From Schizophyllum amplum (Eukaryota > Basidiomycota > Agaricomycetes > Agaricales > Schizophyllaceae), in the NCBI GenBank assembly GCA_007026445.1, contig VDMD01000002.1, positions 3,286,001 through 3,350,000 of the forward strand: a stretch of DNA of 64,000 nt, given 5' to 3'. The notes below the pieces were generated by a model. The model was not told the DNA's origin and did no database searches. It saw nothing but the letters and a program-made list of their open reading frames with translations. Position 1 is the stretch's first letter. Every line of letters begins with the position of its first letter. A program made the translations under genes and the position numbers. Below, piece after piece: positions 55,074-64,000 of the stretch.

Positions 55074-58000
55074 ATGCTTGAAGATGTCAAGATGGAACAG
55101 CAAGACCAAGACAAGCCAACGACTGATCAACTCATGAACGCCCTCAACGACGGCCATCTGGACGAGTTCGACGCGCTCTATCAGCAGCTTCAAATTCGCT
55201 CGCAAGATGTCGGCAACTGGAAGAGACTAGTCCACCTCGCTGAAGAATCAGACACGGACACGAAAATTTGCGCGGCATACGACGCCTTGTTGAAGCAATA
55301 TCCCAATACTGTGCGTGAGCCTTGTGGCACCGGGTGAACAACTTCTGAATACTATATACATATGTTCAGTCCGCTGCGCAAGTCTCCTACATTGACTGGT
55401 TCATGAAGCACGGCCGCTTCAACGAGGCCGAGGATTTATTCAAGAGATACCTGAGAGGCTCGCCGATGGTCGACCTGTGGCGATTTTATCTGCAATACGT
55501 TCTGTGCGTGTACCGTCCTTCATTCTTCGACGTGATGTTCATGGTCCTGTCAGGCGTCCCAAGGCTGATGGTAATCCCCCTTCCCGCGATGTGATACGCA
55601 AGTCGTACGAGTTCGCCCTTCAGCACATCGGCCAAGACAAAGACTCCGGCGAGATCTGGCGCGACTACATTCACTTCATCGAGTCGGGGCCTGGCTCCAA
55701 ACCTGTGCGTGGTCCCATAGTCGTCTCTGAAATATTAACTCACGCCGTCTTTGCAGGAGGATCCATCATGGGACAAGCAACAGCGCATGGACTCGCTACG
55801 CAAAGTGTATCACCGTGCTCTTCAAGTACCAATGGAAAGCCTCGAAACCATATGGTCATCGTACGAAGCCTTCGAAAAGAGCCTCAACAACCCCAACGTC
55901 GCCAAGAAATTCATCGCCGACCTCAACCCCGCTTACATGCAAGCGCGCGCCACCCTCCGCAAGCTCAAGGAACTTACCCAGGGCTTATTCCCACATGTCA
56001 CGTCTCGCGAGGACATGACTTTGCCCATGCCTCCGACGTTCAATAACTCGGATCTGAGCTTGATCGGCCGCTGGCGCTCGTACCTCAAGTGGGAAGAGAA
56101 GAACCCGCTCGAGATTGAAGACAAGGACCGCGCTGTGCTTGTATCTCGCATTCAAGCCGTGTATAGGAAAGCCGTGATTCGCATGAGGTACTACCCTGAG
56201 ATCTGGTTCATGGCTTACACTTGGACGAACACGAACGCAAAACCCGATGACGCAGTCGCCTTGCTCAAAGCCGGCGTCGAGGCGAACCCGGCCAGGTATG
56301 TACCTTTCGCGCTGTCCCCTCCCTTCCGTCCCGTCTCACATTCTTGCCCAAAGTTTCTTGCTCAACTTCGCGTACGGCGAAGCACTGGAGATGAAGAAGA
56401 ATCTCACCGAGGCGCACGATCTCTATACGAAATTCCTCGACACGCTCCGGGCTGAACTCGAAGACCTCGAAGCGAGAGTGAAGGCTGAGACCGACTTGAA
56501 CGGCAACGCCGTTAACGGCGCGAACGGCGCCATGCAGGTCGACGGGCTTCCAGCCCTCACCGCGCCGTTTGACTTACCCGACAATAAGACCGCCGCGACG
56601 CTCGCCCTGCGCCGCAAGGAGTACGGCCATGCGTACGTCATGTACATCCGCTTTGCGCGCCGTGCAGAGGGTGAGAAGGCAGGGCGCTCCCTCTTCAGCA
56701 AGGCGCGCAAGGACCGCTGGACACCGTGGGAGGTGTACGAGGCGGCGGCGTACACGGAATACCACAACGCTCAGGCTCCGCCCAAGGCGGACGACGAGAA
56801 GTCGCCGCACCTGATCGCAAGCCGTATCTTCGACAAGGGTTTTGAGCTCTTTGGCGACAACGCTGAGTTCGTCGACCGGCACTTGGTGTACCTGCTCAAC
56901 ATCAACGACATCAACAGTGAGTCTGCCCCGCCGTTGTCCGCAATTTCGCTCACCGTCCCCTCTCGCAGATGCCCGGTCCCTATTCGAGCGCGCGGTGGGA
57001 GCGATCCCGCCCGAGAAAGCGCGCATTATCTGGGAGCGCTGGGGCCGGTACGAATACACCTACGGCACCCTCGAGGACGCCCTCGCCTTCGAGCGGCGCT
57101 ACAGCGAGGTCTTCCCCACTGACAACCCCACCAAGCGCTTCGCCCAGCGCTACATGCTCGGCTCCTACGACGTCATCGCCCAGCGCGACCTCGGCTTCGC
57201 CATCTGGAACCCCACCGCCTCGGGCTCGGGCCGCTCAGCGGCAGGCGTGCAGAAGCAGCCCACCTTGACAGCCCCTGCGGCGCCGTCCACCAAGCGCGGC
57301 GCGTCGCCCGACCCGCGCGAGCGGCATCGCGAGGAGCGCGGCGCGAAGCGCATGCGGGCGAATCCGTCGCCGGAGCGGATGCGCGACAGGGAGAGGGAGC
57401 AGCGCGAGCGGGATAGGGATCGGTGGGAGGGCCCGCCGCGGCGCCGGTCGCCGCCTCGGGATGCTCCCCCGCGGGACCGGCCGACTCGCTGGATGGACAG
57501 GGAGGAAGACAAGTCGATCCCGCCGATGCAGCTTAAGGACTTCATAGGCCGCCTGCCACCGCCGCTTGCTTTCGATGGTGCGTAATTCATTCATCTCGAG
57601 GTTTGGGCACGGGTGGGCTGACTGCAAGCCTCCGCAGGCCCGGTCTTCCGCACGGACGACCTGGTGAACCTGTTCAGGAATGCCGATATTCCAAGTGCCG
57701 GGATGGCACCGCGCGCGCGGTCGCCTCGGGGTGAGTCCCAGTTCCTACCCCCGCCTTATTGACCGTGCGCTCCCTTCTCAAGACCGGGCGGTCGGTCGAA
57801 CTTCTTGCATTCCACACACCTGAGGAGTGAGCTTTCTCGGAACCGGACGCTTCCCCGTCCTCTGCCGAGGAGTCCTTCCACGCTCGTGATGCGGACCGTC
57901 CGTGATCGCGCTGGGGCAGTCCTGACCTTTTGCGTGGTGCTGCCCCCGGTTCTTCGCCCGCGTGCATTTCTTGTTGGACCCCCTACATTGGCGTGAGCGT

Positions 58001-58093
58001 GACCGACTAACAGTGCTTGCTTCAGGTGGACGCCCTCCTCCAGATTACGGTCCTTACCAAGGACCGACCAGTGGTCGCAGGCGTGGTCATTGA
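55074..58093 (+). CDS. RNA14: mRNA 3'-end-processing protein RNA14 / CstF-77
   Basis: Exons 55074-55310, 55370-55503, 55554-55704, 55757-56295, 56354-56916, 56969-57577, 57638-57730 and 58026-58093, giving 797 residues. The first 560 residues carry HAT (half-a-TPR) repeats, seen as regularly spaced W-Y/F-E motifs: DVGNWKRLVHLAE, GEIWRDYIHFIESG, LETIWSSYEAFEK, IWFMAYTWTNTN, ARIIWERWGRYEY. SWDKQQRMDSLRKVYHRALQ is typical of CstF-77. After residue 600 the chain is Arg/Glu/Asp-rich (RDREREQRERDRDR), then the conserved IPPMQLKDFIGRLPPPLAF segment, which in this family contacts Rna15/CstF-64. The protein scaffolds the nuclear cleavage factor for poly(A) site processing. Intron 7 is unusually long here (295 nt). 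Confidence 0.9.
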
Positions 58094-59719
58094 GACGTAT
58101 TCTTGATTGTGCTGCGTGAAGCGTGTCGCCGGCGACTGTTACTGTTGTTCGCTTTTACTGACGCCCGTCTCATCGCCGAATGGAGTGGCGCTCACGTCTG
58201 ATATCGTTGCCTTCACATTGTACATCGTCGCTGCCTCCTCTTGTCGTCTTCTCCCCCAACAAACCAACTGCATGCGAGTGAAAACGTAGCTACGTACTTA
58301 TGTTTTACGGCTGGTGGTGCTTCCCAATTACTGATCAACTACCTCTACGAGTTACAAGCAGATGCATTACAAGCAGATATCGTTCCTTTGGCATACAATG
58401 AACCTCTATGATCACCACGTACCTACCCTGCACCTTCGGCACCAGATATATCATGCGTCTTTTGAAGTGGACTGCACTCCATGCGTGAAGTGAACAAGCT
58501 AAACAAATGCAGAGATGATTTTAAGGCTCGCGATTGAGTCCGAGAACGGATTGCAATTGGAGGCGTTCCAAAAATTGTCGTACGACAGAGCATGACATAG
58601 ACGAGCAGACGTAAGACCGTTCGCTGAGTGCCGATGAAAGCAAACAGCTACTAGGACAATGCCCGCAACGCCCCACGCCACAATCTGCCGACGCCACAAA
58701 AGCGAGCCGCCTCCGCTAACCGTCCGAGGACGATCAGCTTCAACAGCAAGCAATCCCGGCTACAAGCGTCCACGCAACGCCCTCAACTCAGCCCTTTGAC
58801 CGAACGATTGACCAGCATCGACAGCGTCACGCAACACCTGCGATGGACACAGGCTCACTCACTGTGGGTCCGTTGCATATAGCCAGATATTCCCACAGTG
58901 AGCCCGAACGTAGGCGGGTCTCGCCGCCGCCGGCTAGGCTGCCTAACCGACAGCTTCGGCAGCGACGGCAGTGTCGCCCCGCCCCTACCACCATACGCCG
59001 CGCAGTGGTCAGATTGGCAGAGGAGGTCCTCTGCCTGGAGGGGAGCTCATCCAGCGTACTTCAATGGCAGTCGGTTTAGCACTGTGTTTGACGAGGATGG
59101 GTGTTCAGGAAGCAAGGCGGCCGTGCCACGCAGCGCCCACATTATGCGTGACCGTGACGTAGTAGTATGCGTGATCAAATCCGGCGTCGGGCCGGATTCT
59201 TTTGTTTCCTTTCGCAGCGACTCCTTTGTTCTTTTGTCACTCGGAATTCGTGTTCACCCGGGTCCCACCCTGTAACCACAGTTGTGATCAGGCTGTGATG
59301 CTTCTATTGCTCGAAGCCGTCACAGCTGTGGCGGACTCATGCGCCCCGGGCCTGCTCAAGCCGCCGACACGCTTGCTTCGCCGACTTGCAGCAATCCTGG
59401 AAGGCAGAAAAGTCCTGGTTGTTCTTCTGCAACCTTACGTTCATCTCTGTCTTTGACCTTCCCTCGTGAAGAGCTGTGTCGTGCAGCGTTGCTGCAGGCC
59501 AATAACGAGTTAGTCATTGACGTTGGACAATGTGGCCTCATGTTTACCAGGCAGTGCATGCCAGGTGCATGCATGGTTGGGTCACAGCGCTTATCGGCCC
59601 GGACTTCCTGATTGATCTAGTACTTATTGTTCTGTGACCGATGGTCCCAACACCAAACACTTCTTGTCTCTAACCCCCACCTTCTCCCTGCCAACCCCCG
59701 ACTTCGTCATTCATCTACC
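58094..59719. other. Gene-free stretch with a short hairpin
   Basis: No supportable gene. A hairpin-forming inverted repeat, GGCTCACTCACTGTGGG against CCCACAGTGAGCC, spans 58852-58903. A weak minus-strand frame at 58499-58753 has one hydrophobic segment and nothing else. Confidence 0.4.
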
Positions 59720-62424
59720 ATGTATCGCTTCCCCTACTCGCGCGCTCTGCAGCAGCAGAGGAAGGTGATGCACCCGGGCCAGATGTCAGACGACTCTGGC
59801 GAGAACGTGCTGCCCGTAGAGCTGTGGACCATCGTGCGTGCCCTGTACCCCCACACATGTAATCTCTGACCGATGCTACAAACAGATATTCTCGCATCTC
59901 CACCCATATTCCCTATTCACCGTTGCACGTGTCTGTCCTTTGTTTCGTGGCATCGTCTGGTCCTGCGACGGGCGCCTCGTCGACGGGTCCAGCGAAGTCA
60001 AACCGGACTGGGTCAGTGCTCCCCCGAGGCTCAAACTCCCCTTGGAGGAGGACAATTCAGCAGAGGCCGAAGGCATCCGTCTCCTCCACAAGTATGCGTT
60101 GGAGCCAGCCTCTTGTGGCAAGCGTCGTTACACGTGTTATTTCGGCGCTAGTTATGTCGCACTGTTATTCAGTGCGGGCAAATGCACAGTAAGTATGCTG
60201 ACGCACTTCGTGTTTTCTGCTCGCTGACGATGGTTCAAACGTTTAGGTTTGTGGCGATCGGACCGCCAGACCAGTCCACGATATAGTGACGCTGGTCCGC
60301 GTCTGTTCCGTAAGTTGATGATCATCGTGGTTTCTTCGCGGATCACTGAACCATCTCTAGCCCCAGTGCAACCGGCGTCTGCATCAGTACGTCGTGTTTC
60401 CCGAACTTCTGACCATGTTGTATTCATCCGCGCTCGCAGTGAGAACTTGCTTGTCGAGATGCCAACGCCAGAAGGCGATCAAAAGAAGAAGCCCAGAATT
60501 GGCCGCTGGAGGCCTGAAGATGAATACATCGTCTCTTGGCTGCCTTTTATGAAGGGCCGTGGCGAGAAGCTCGTGCTTGTCCACGATCTCAAGCGGGCGC
60601 GAGCGGAGTACGCGAGTATCAAAGACAAGACGCCATGTACGCCATCTCATACTGTCAGATGCCTCTCATCTGACACATGCTGTCTTCAGTGCCTCAAATT
60701 TATCATGAGAGGACATGCATGCTAGCTGCTATGCTCAGTGTAAGCAACGCTCATCTTCCTCCATGTCACCCAACTAATGTCTTCCAGCTGAGGAAGGCGT
60801 ACCGCCTATGGGTGCGCTCTATCAAATACGATCACGAGCGCGCCTATATGATGAACACACGCTTGTAAGCAAGCGCGGCAACGCACCTCGTCGCGGCATT
60901 CCTTTCACTGGTTCTGTATCTGATACATCCATCGCAGCGTCCGCAAATTTGCCCGCGTCAACGGCATCAAGGCCGCCCTCATCCTTCAGGCCCCCTCCGT
61001 GCGGCACGCCATGGAGGCGCACATCGACACCGTCACCTGCCTGACCAAGCAGTCGCTCAAGCACGCGTGGAAGAAGGGGCACCTCCCTTGCGAGGTGTGC
61101 GACACATTCGTGCCGGAGGACATCTGGCTCGCCCATACGATCAACCGGTGCGTAAATCTTGGTAGATGGACGGGCGCGAAGATTGTGCGCCACGGCCGAG
61201 TGCTGAAGCGACTACGTAGTCATCCCGAGATCGCCCCCATGGCGCGCCACAACAAAGAGACTGGCGAAGACGAGCAGCGCTGCCCGCACTGCCCGAAGTC
61301 GGCGAAGTGGTATATCGTTGGGACGAACGCGCTGCAAAGGCACATGGATGCGAAGTGAGTCGGTCTGTTTCCTAACCTTTGACACCACTGATGTCTGGCC
61401 ATAGGCACTCGACGGCAGTCCAGGACGTAGAAATGGAGAGCGCTGATGTCGCGACGAGCGCGTCTGTAGAAGTAGCGGAGAGCGTGGTCACGGATGCGGC
61501 GGAGAGCGCACATGGAGCTGTCACGGAGAGCGCCGAGTCAAGCGTCTCCGACGCCGATGCCGGCTCGCAGGTCTTGGGCAAGCGTCGGTCGTCCGACGAG
61601 TCGGAGAGCGAGACGGGTTCGGTCAAGCGGTCAAAGCAGTACGTGCGGGTTTCCTGGGGGATTGGCTATGCTCTGACAGTTTACTAGCGCTCACATCCCC
61701 GAGAAACCCACGCAGCCATTTGCGCTGGGTGAGTACAGGGCGCCGCTGCCAGCAGGCAAGAGCAACAAGCGTCGGTCATCCGTGTCGGAGGACTCGGAGA
61801 CGGGTTCAGTCAAGCGCTCGAAGTAGTACGTCCGCTCATGCCTCTCGCTCGTCATGCGCTCGAGCTGACAGCTTCTGCAGCACGCACGTCCCAGAGCAGC
61901 CAGCTGCCAATGGGCTTCCGAAGGCGTTCGTGCTGAGCAAGCACAGGGTGCCGCTGCCAGCAGTCAAGGCCAGCAAGCGCCGGGCGTCCGATGACGACAC
62001 CGAGGCGGCACCGGTCAAGAGGTCGAAGCAGTACGTGTCCTAACAAAATGTGCGACTATATACTGACGACCACTTCAGCGACCATGCGTCCGAGAAACCT
62101 GCTGTCGTTGAGATGCCTGCCGGCCCAAGTTACCAGAAGTATGCGGTAGCTCAGCTATGGCAGGATCTGCGGGCGAACGGGGAGCTGGACGGCCCGGACG
62201 GCAAGGCCAAGGTCAAGGGTGGCAAGGGGAAGAAGGGGAAGGGCAAGACTCGGCGCAGCAAAGGCAAGGGCAAGGGCAAGAGCGACAAGGACCAGGAGGG
62301 CAAGACCAAGAAGGGCAAGTCCAAGAAGGGCAAGGCCAAGGAGAACAAGGCTGAAGAGCGTAAGGTCACCATGCGCAGGGTGCCAAAGTACATTGACATC
62401 GAGACGTTCGTGGACTCGGATTGA
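59720..62424 (+). CDS. F-box protein with tandemly duplicated C-terminal exons
   Basis: Twelve exons: 59720-59833, 59886-60188, 60247-60309, 60367-60386, 60440-60636, 60690-60739, 60788-60864, 60938-61354, 61405-61638, 61688-61825, 61881-62030, 62079-62424, giving 702 residues. LPVELWTIIFSHLHPYSLF across exons 1-2 is an F-box, followed by ARVCPLFRGIV. KCTVCGDRT and RVCSCNRRLH could bind zinc, as in related agaricomycete F-box proteins. A second Cys/His set (CEVCDTF, RCPHCPKSAKWY) lies around residues 410-480. Exons 9, 10 and 11 each end in a KRR(S/A)S...VKRSK basic motif. The final exon is Lys/Gly-rich (GKGKKGKGK). The tail is very basic and suggests nuclear location. Exon 4 is only 20 nt. 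Confidence 0.75.
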
Positions 62425-62622
62425 GGCAAGGGCACTGGGCGATTGCCGTATGCAAGGGAAGCGCACGGAGGGAAGGGAAGCGTGTAGAACACGGATTCGG
62501 CATCGGTTTACCACAAATGTGGCATAGAAGTACTGTACAACAACGGAGGATACCTACAATGGACTAGATAGTTACAAACACAATGGAGTCTCCTGCGACG
62601 CGCAATCCGCCTGCCCACTCGG

Positions 62623-63987
62623 CTATCCCGCCGCTTGCGTCCGCTCCAGCATCTTGTTGACCGGCGCAACCGGCCGCCCATTCGATGGATGGGACGTATC
62701 CGTGCTCTTGAGCTCGCGCATCCGCAACAGCACCTGCGACAGCGTCGTCGGCGAGATCGCATTATCTGGCGCGCTTGTCTCGTACGTCTGCGCGCCAAAC
62801 GCAAACGCTGCATCCGCGTGCGCGTCCTCCTTATACCGGTTCCACAGCCGATACAGTGCGAGGATCTCCTGCGTGATGGCGGCGACGGTCGGTAGCGACA
62901 CGTTCAGCGAGGCCAGGAATGCGACGGGGTCCTGCGGCGGCGCGTGCCGCGCGGAGCGCCTCGGCGGCAGCGGCTCCTCGTGACTGAGCTGCAGCTCGAG
63001 CGCCGCGCGCGTGGGCCCGTGGAAGACGAGGGTCAGATAGATCGCGGCAACGGCGATGAGGTGCGGTGGATAGAGCAGGCAGAGCTCCGAGCGGTACGTA
63101 TCGTTGACGATGAGCCACGCGGTCTGCAGCGCGCCCTCGGCGAGTTGGAGGCGGCCCTCGCCGGTGCCCCAGTAGCGCTGGCCGTCCTCGGGGCCGATGC
63201 CTGTGCCGAGCTCGCCGGCTTCGGGTTCGGTGCGCTCGAGCTGGGTGGCGGATTCCTTGGTGCAGAGGGCGAGGAGGGAGCGGTAGGGGTGGTAGACGGT
63301 GAGGTCGCACTCGAGGTCGTCAACGAGGTAGAACTCCATCTCGGCTAGCTTGGTGTTGTCGGTAGGGAAGTACTTGACGCCGTAGTAGTCATCTGGAGGG
63401 AGTCAGCGTCTTGAAAGCGCTTGAAGACGGACAACCCGAGGCAGAAGGAGTGTGTGGCACGGTCCGTTCCGATTCCAGCAACGTAAGGATCGGGTCATGG
63501 AAAGATACGAATGCTGGCGAATAAACGATGCCACTCACGGCTGAAGACGGAACGGGCGTCCGAGATGACATTCTTGATGTGCACGGGTGACTCTTCCGCC
63601 TTTGCTGCAACATAGCAGCATGCCGCAATGACAATGAAGGGGTCTGTCTCGCAGTATGAATTCTTCAAATAGAATCGGCGAAAGAAGACAGTTGCAGTCG
63701 CAATGACGCGCTGCCTGAAGCCTAGTTTCTTGCCCAGCTTTGCAATTGCTACAGCGTCTGTTCAGAGTCAGGAAAGCATTAGACTCTTCTCTTACCGTTG
63801 GCAAAATATATGGAGAAGAATTCGATGTGCTCAGAGTTCTCCACGTAGTTGAGGTCTTCAGTGCGCGCTTGTCTGAGCGTCGCGTGGTCGACTAGCCAAC
63901 GTTTGCTATTTTGCGTATTGAGAAAGTAAGCCAAGAAATTTGAGTCTAGTCTCACTAATGTGAGCTTTCCCAGAAATCGGTCGCCAT
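62623..63987 (-). CDS. SSN8: Cyclin C, RNA polymerase II Mediator CDK8-module cyclin
   Basis: Exons (5' to 3') 63987-63956, 63905-63796, 63748-63539 and 63392-62623, giving 373 residues. The start MATDFWESSHYKRW matches the conserved cyclin C opening (FWxSSH). The first cyclin box holds LGFRQRVIATATVFFRRFY, DPFIVIAACCYVAAKAEE and PVHIKNVISDA; the second has EFYLVDDLECDLTVYHPYRS and AWLIVNDTYRSELCLLYPPH, all typical. In place of the usual compact C-terminus it has about 170 residues, including a Pro/Arg-rich insert (EEPLPPRRSARHAPP), common in basidiomycetes. With CDK8 it phosphorylates the polymerase tail and transcription factors in the nucleus, mostly repressing transcription. The start codon lies just inside the right edge. 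Convergent with the F-box gene, about 200 bp apart. Confidence 0.92.
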
Positions 63988-64000
63988 CGTCGCGGACGAC

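Noticed and set aside
58499..58753. Minus-strand 84-codon frame with one hydrophobic segment
   Set aside because: Single weak feature; no homologue, no splice sites, no promoter.

Overview
The window reads as nuclear DNA of a basidiomycete fungus, most likely an agaricomycete of the polypore type. The genes are dense and split by many GT-AG introns of about 45-60 nt. Coding sequence is GC-rich, and the recognisable proteins are fungal: two GH18 chitinases, a GH85 endoglycosidase, a secreted S41-type protease, CCT2, RNA14, a cyclin C and two F-box proteins. The exact taxon cannot be read from the sequence. Gene models below were built by eye from splice sites, reading phase and comparison of paralogues within the window.

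Left part (1-37 kb) is an accessory array of two multicopy families that I do not recognise. Family A (named here SDRPE after its motif SDRPETLP) has a short basic first exon, a conserved second exon of about 200 codons and a tiny last exon. There are ten gene-sized copies (A1-A10), one tandem duplicate lacking exon 1 (A1b) and one decayed remnant (A0), on both strands. Family B (named GDYW after VGDYWTH/SH) has three copies (B1-B3), all on the plus strand, with a Trp-rich N-terminal region and a basic C-terminus. Both families carry clusters of Lys/Arg that look like nuclear localisation signals. Inverted and tandem segmental duplications shape the array. A4-chitinase1 (plus) matches A6-chitinase2 (minus), including the 1.2 kb between them. 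A1 and A5 are near-identical inverted copies. A9 and A10 are tandem copies that include their 3' flanks. A7 is a recombinant of two A subtypes. DNA transposons interrupt A8 (with a second element nested inside) and A10, and B1 carries a 20-nt deletion. Two ordinary genes, a MYND zinc-finger protein and the chaperonin subunit CCT2, sit inside the array.

Right part (37.6-64 kb) is a more conventional, single-copy gene region: secreted S41-family peptidase, GH85 endo-beta-N-acetylglucosaminidase, a Costars-domain protein divergent from a WD40/inositol 5-phosphatase, a small CxxC zinc-finger-like ORF, an F-box protein with repeat-like C-terminus, RNA14/CstF-77, a second F-box protein with tandemly duplicated exons encoding basic motifs, and cyclin C of the Mediator CDK8 module at the right edge.

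The part most likely to be undescribed is the A/B array: two co-duplicated, probably nuclear families of unknown function, with shared promoter motifs in B, a palindrome upstream of A1/A5, a duplicated terminal exon and fresh transposon hits.
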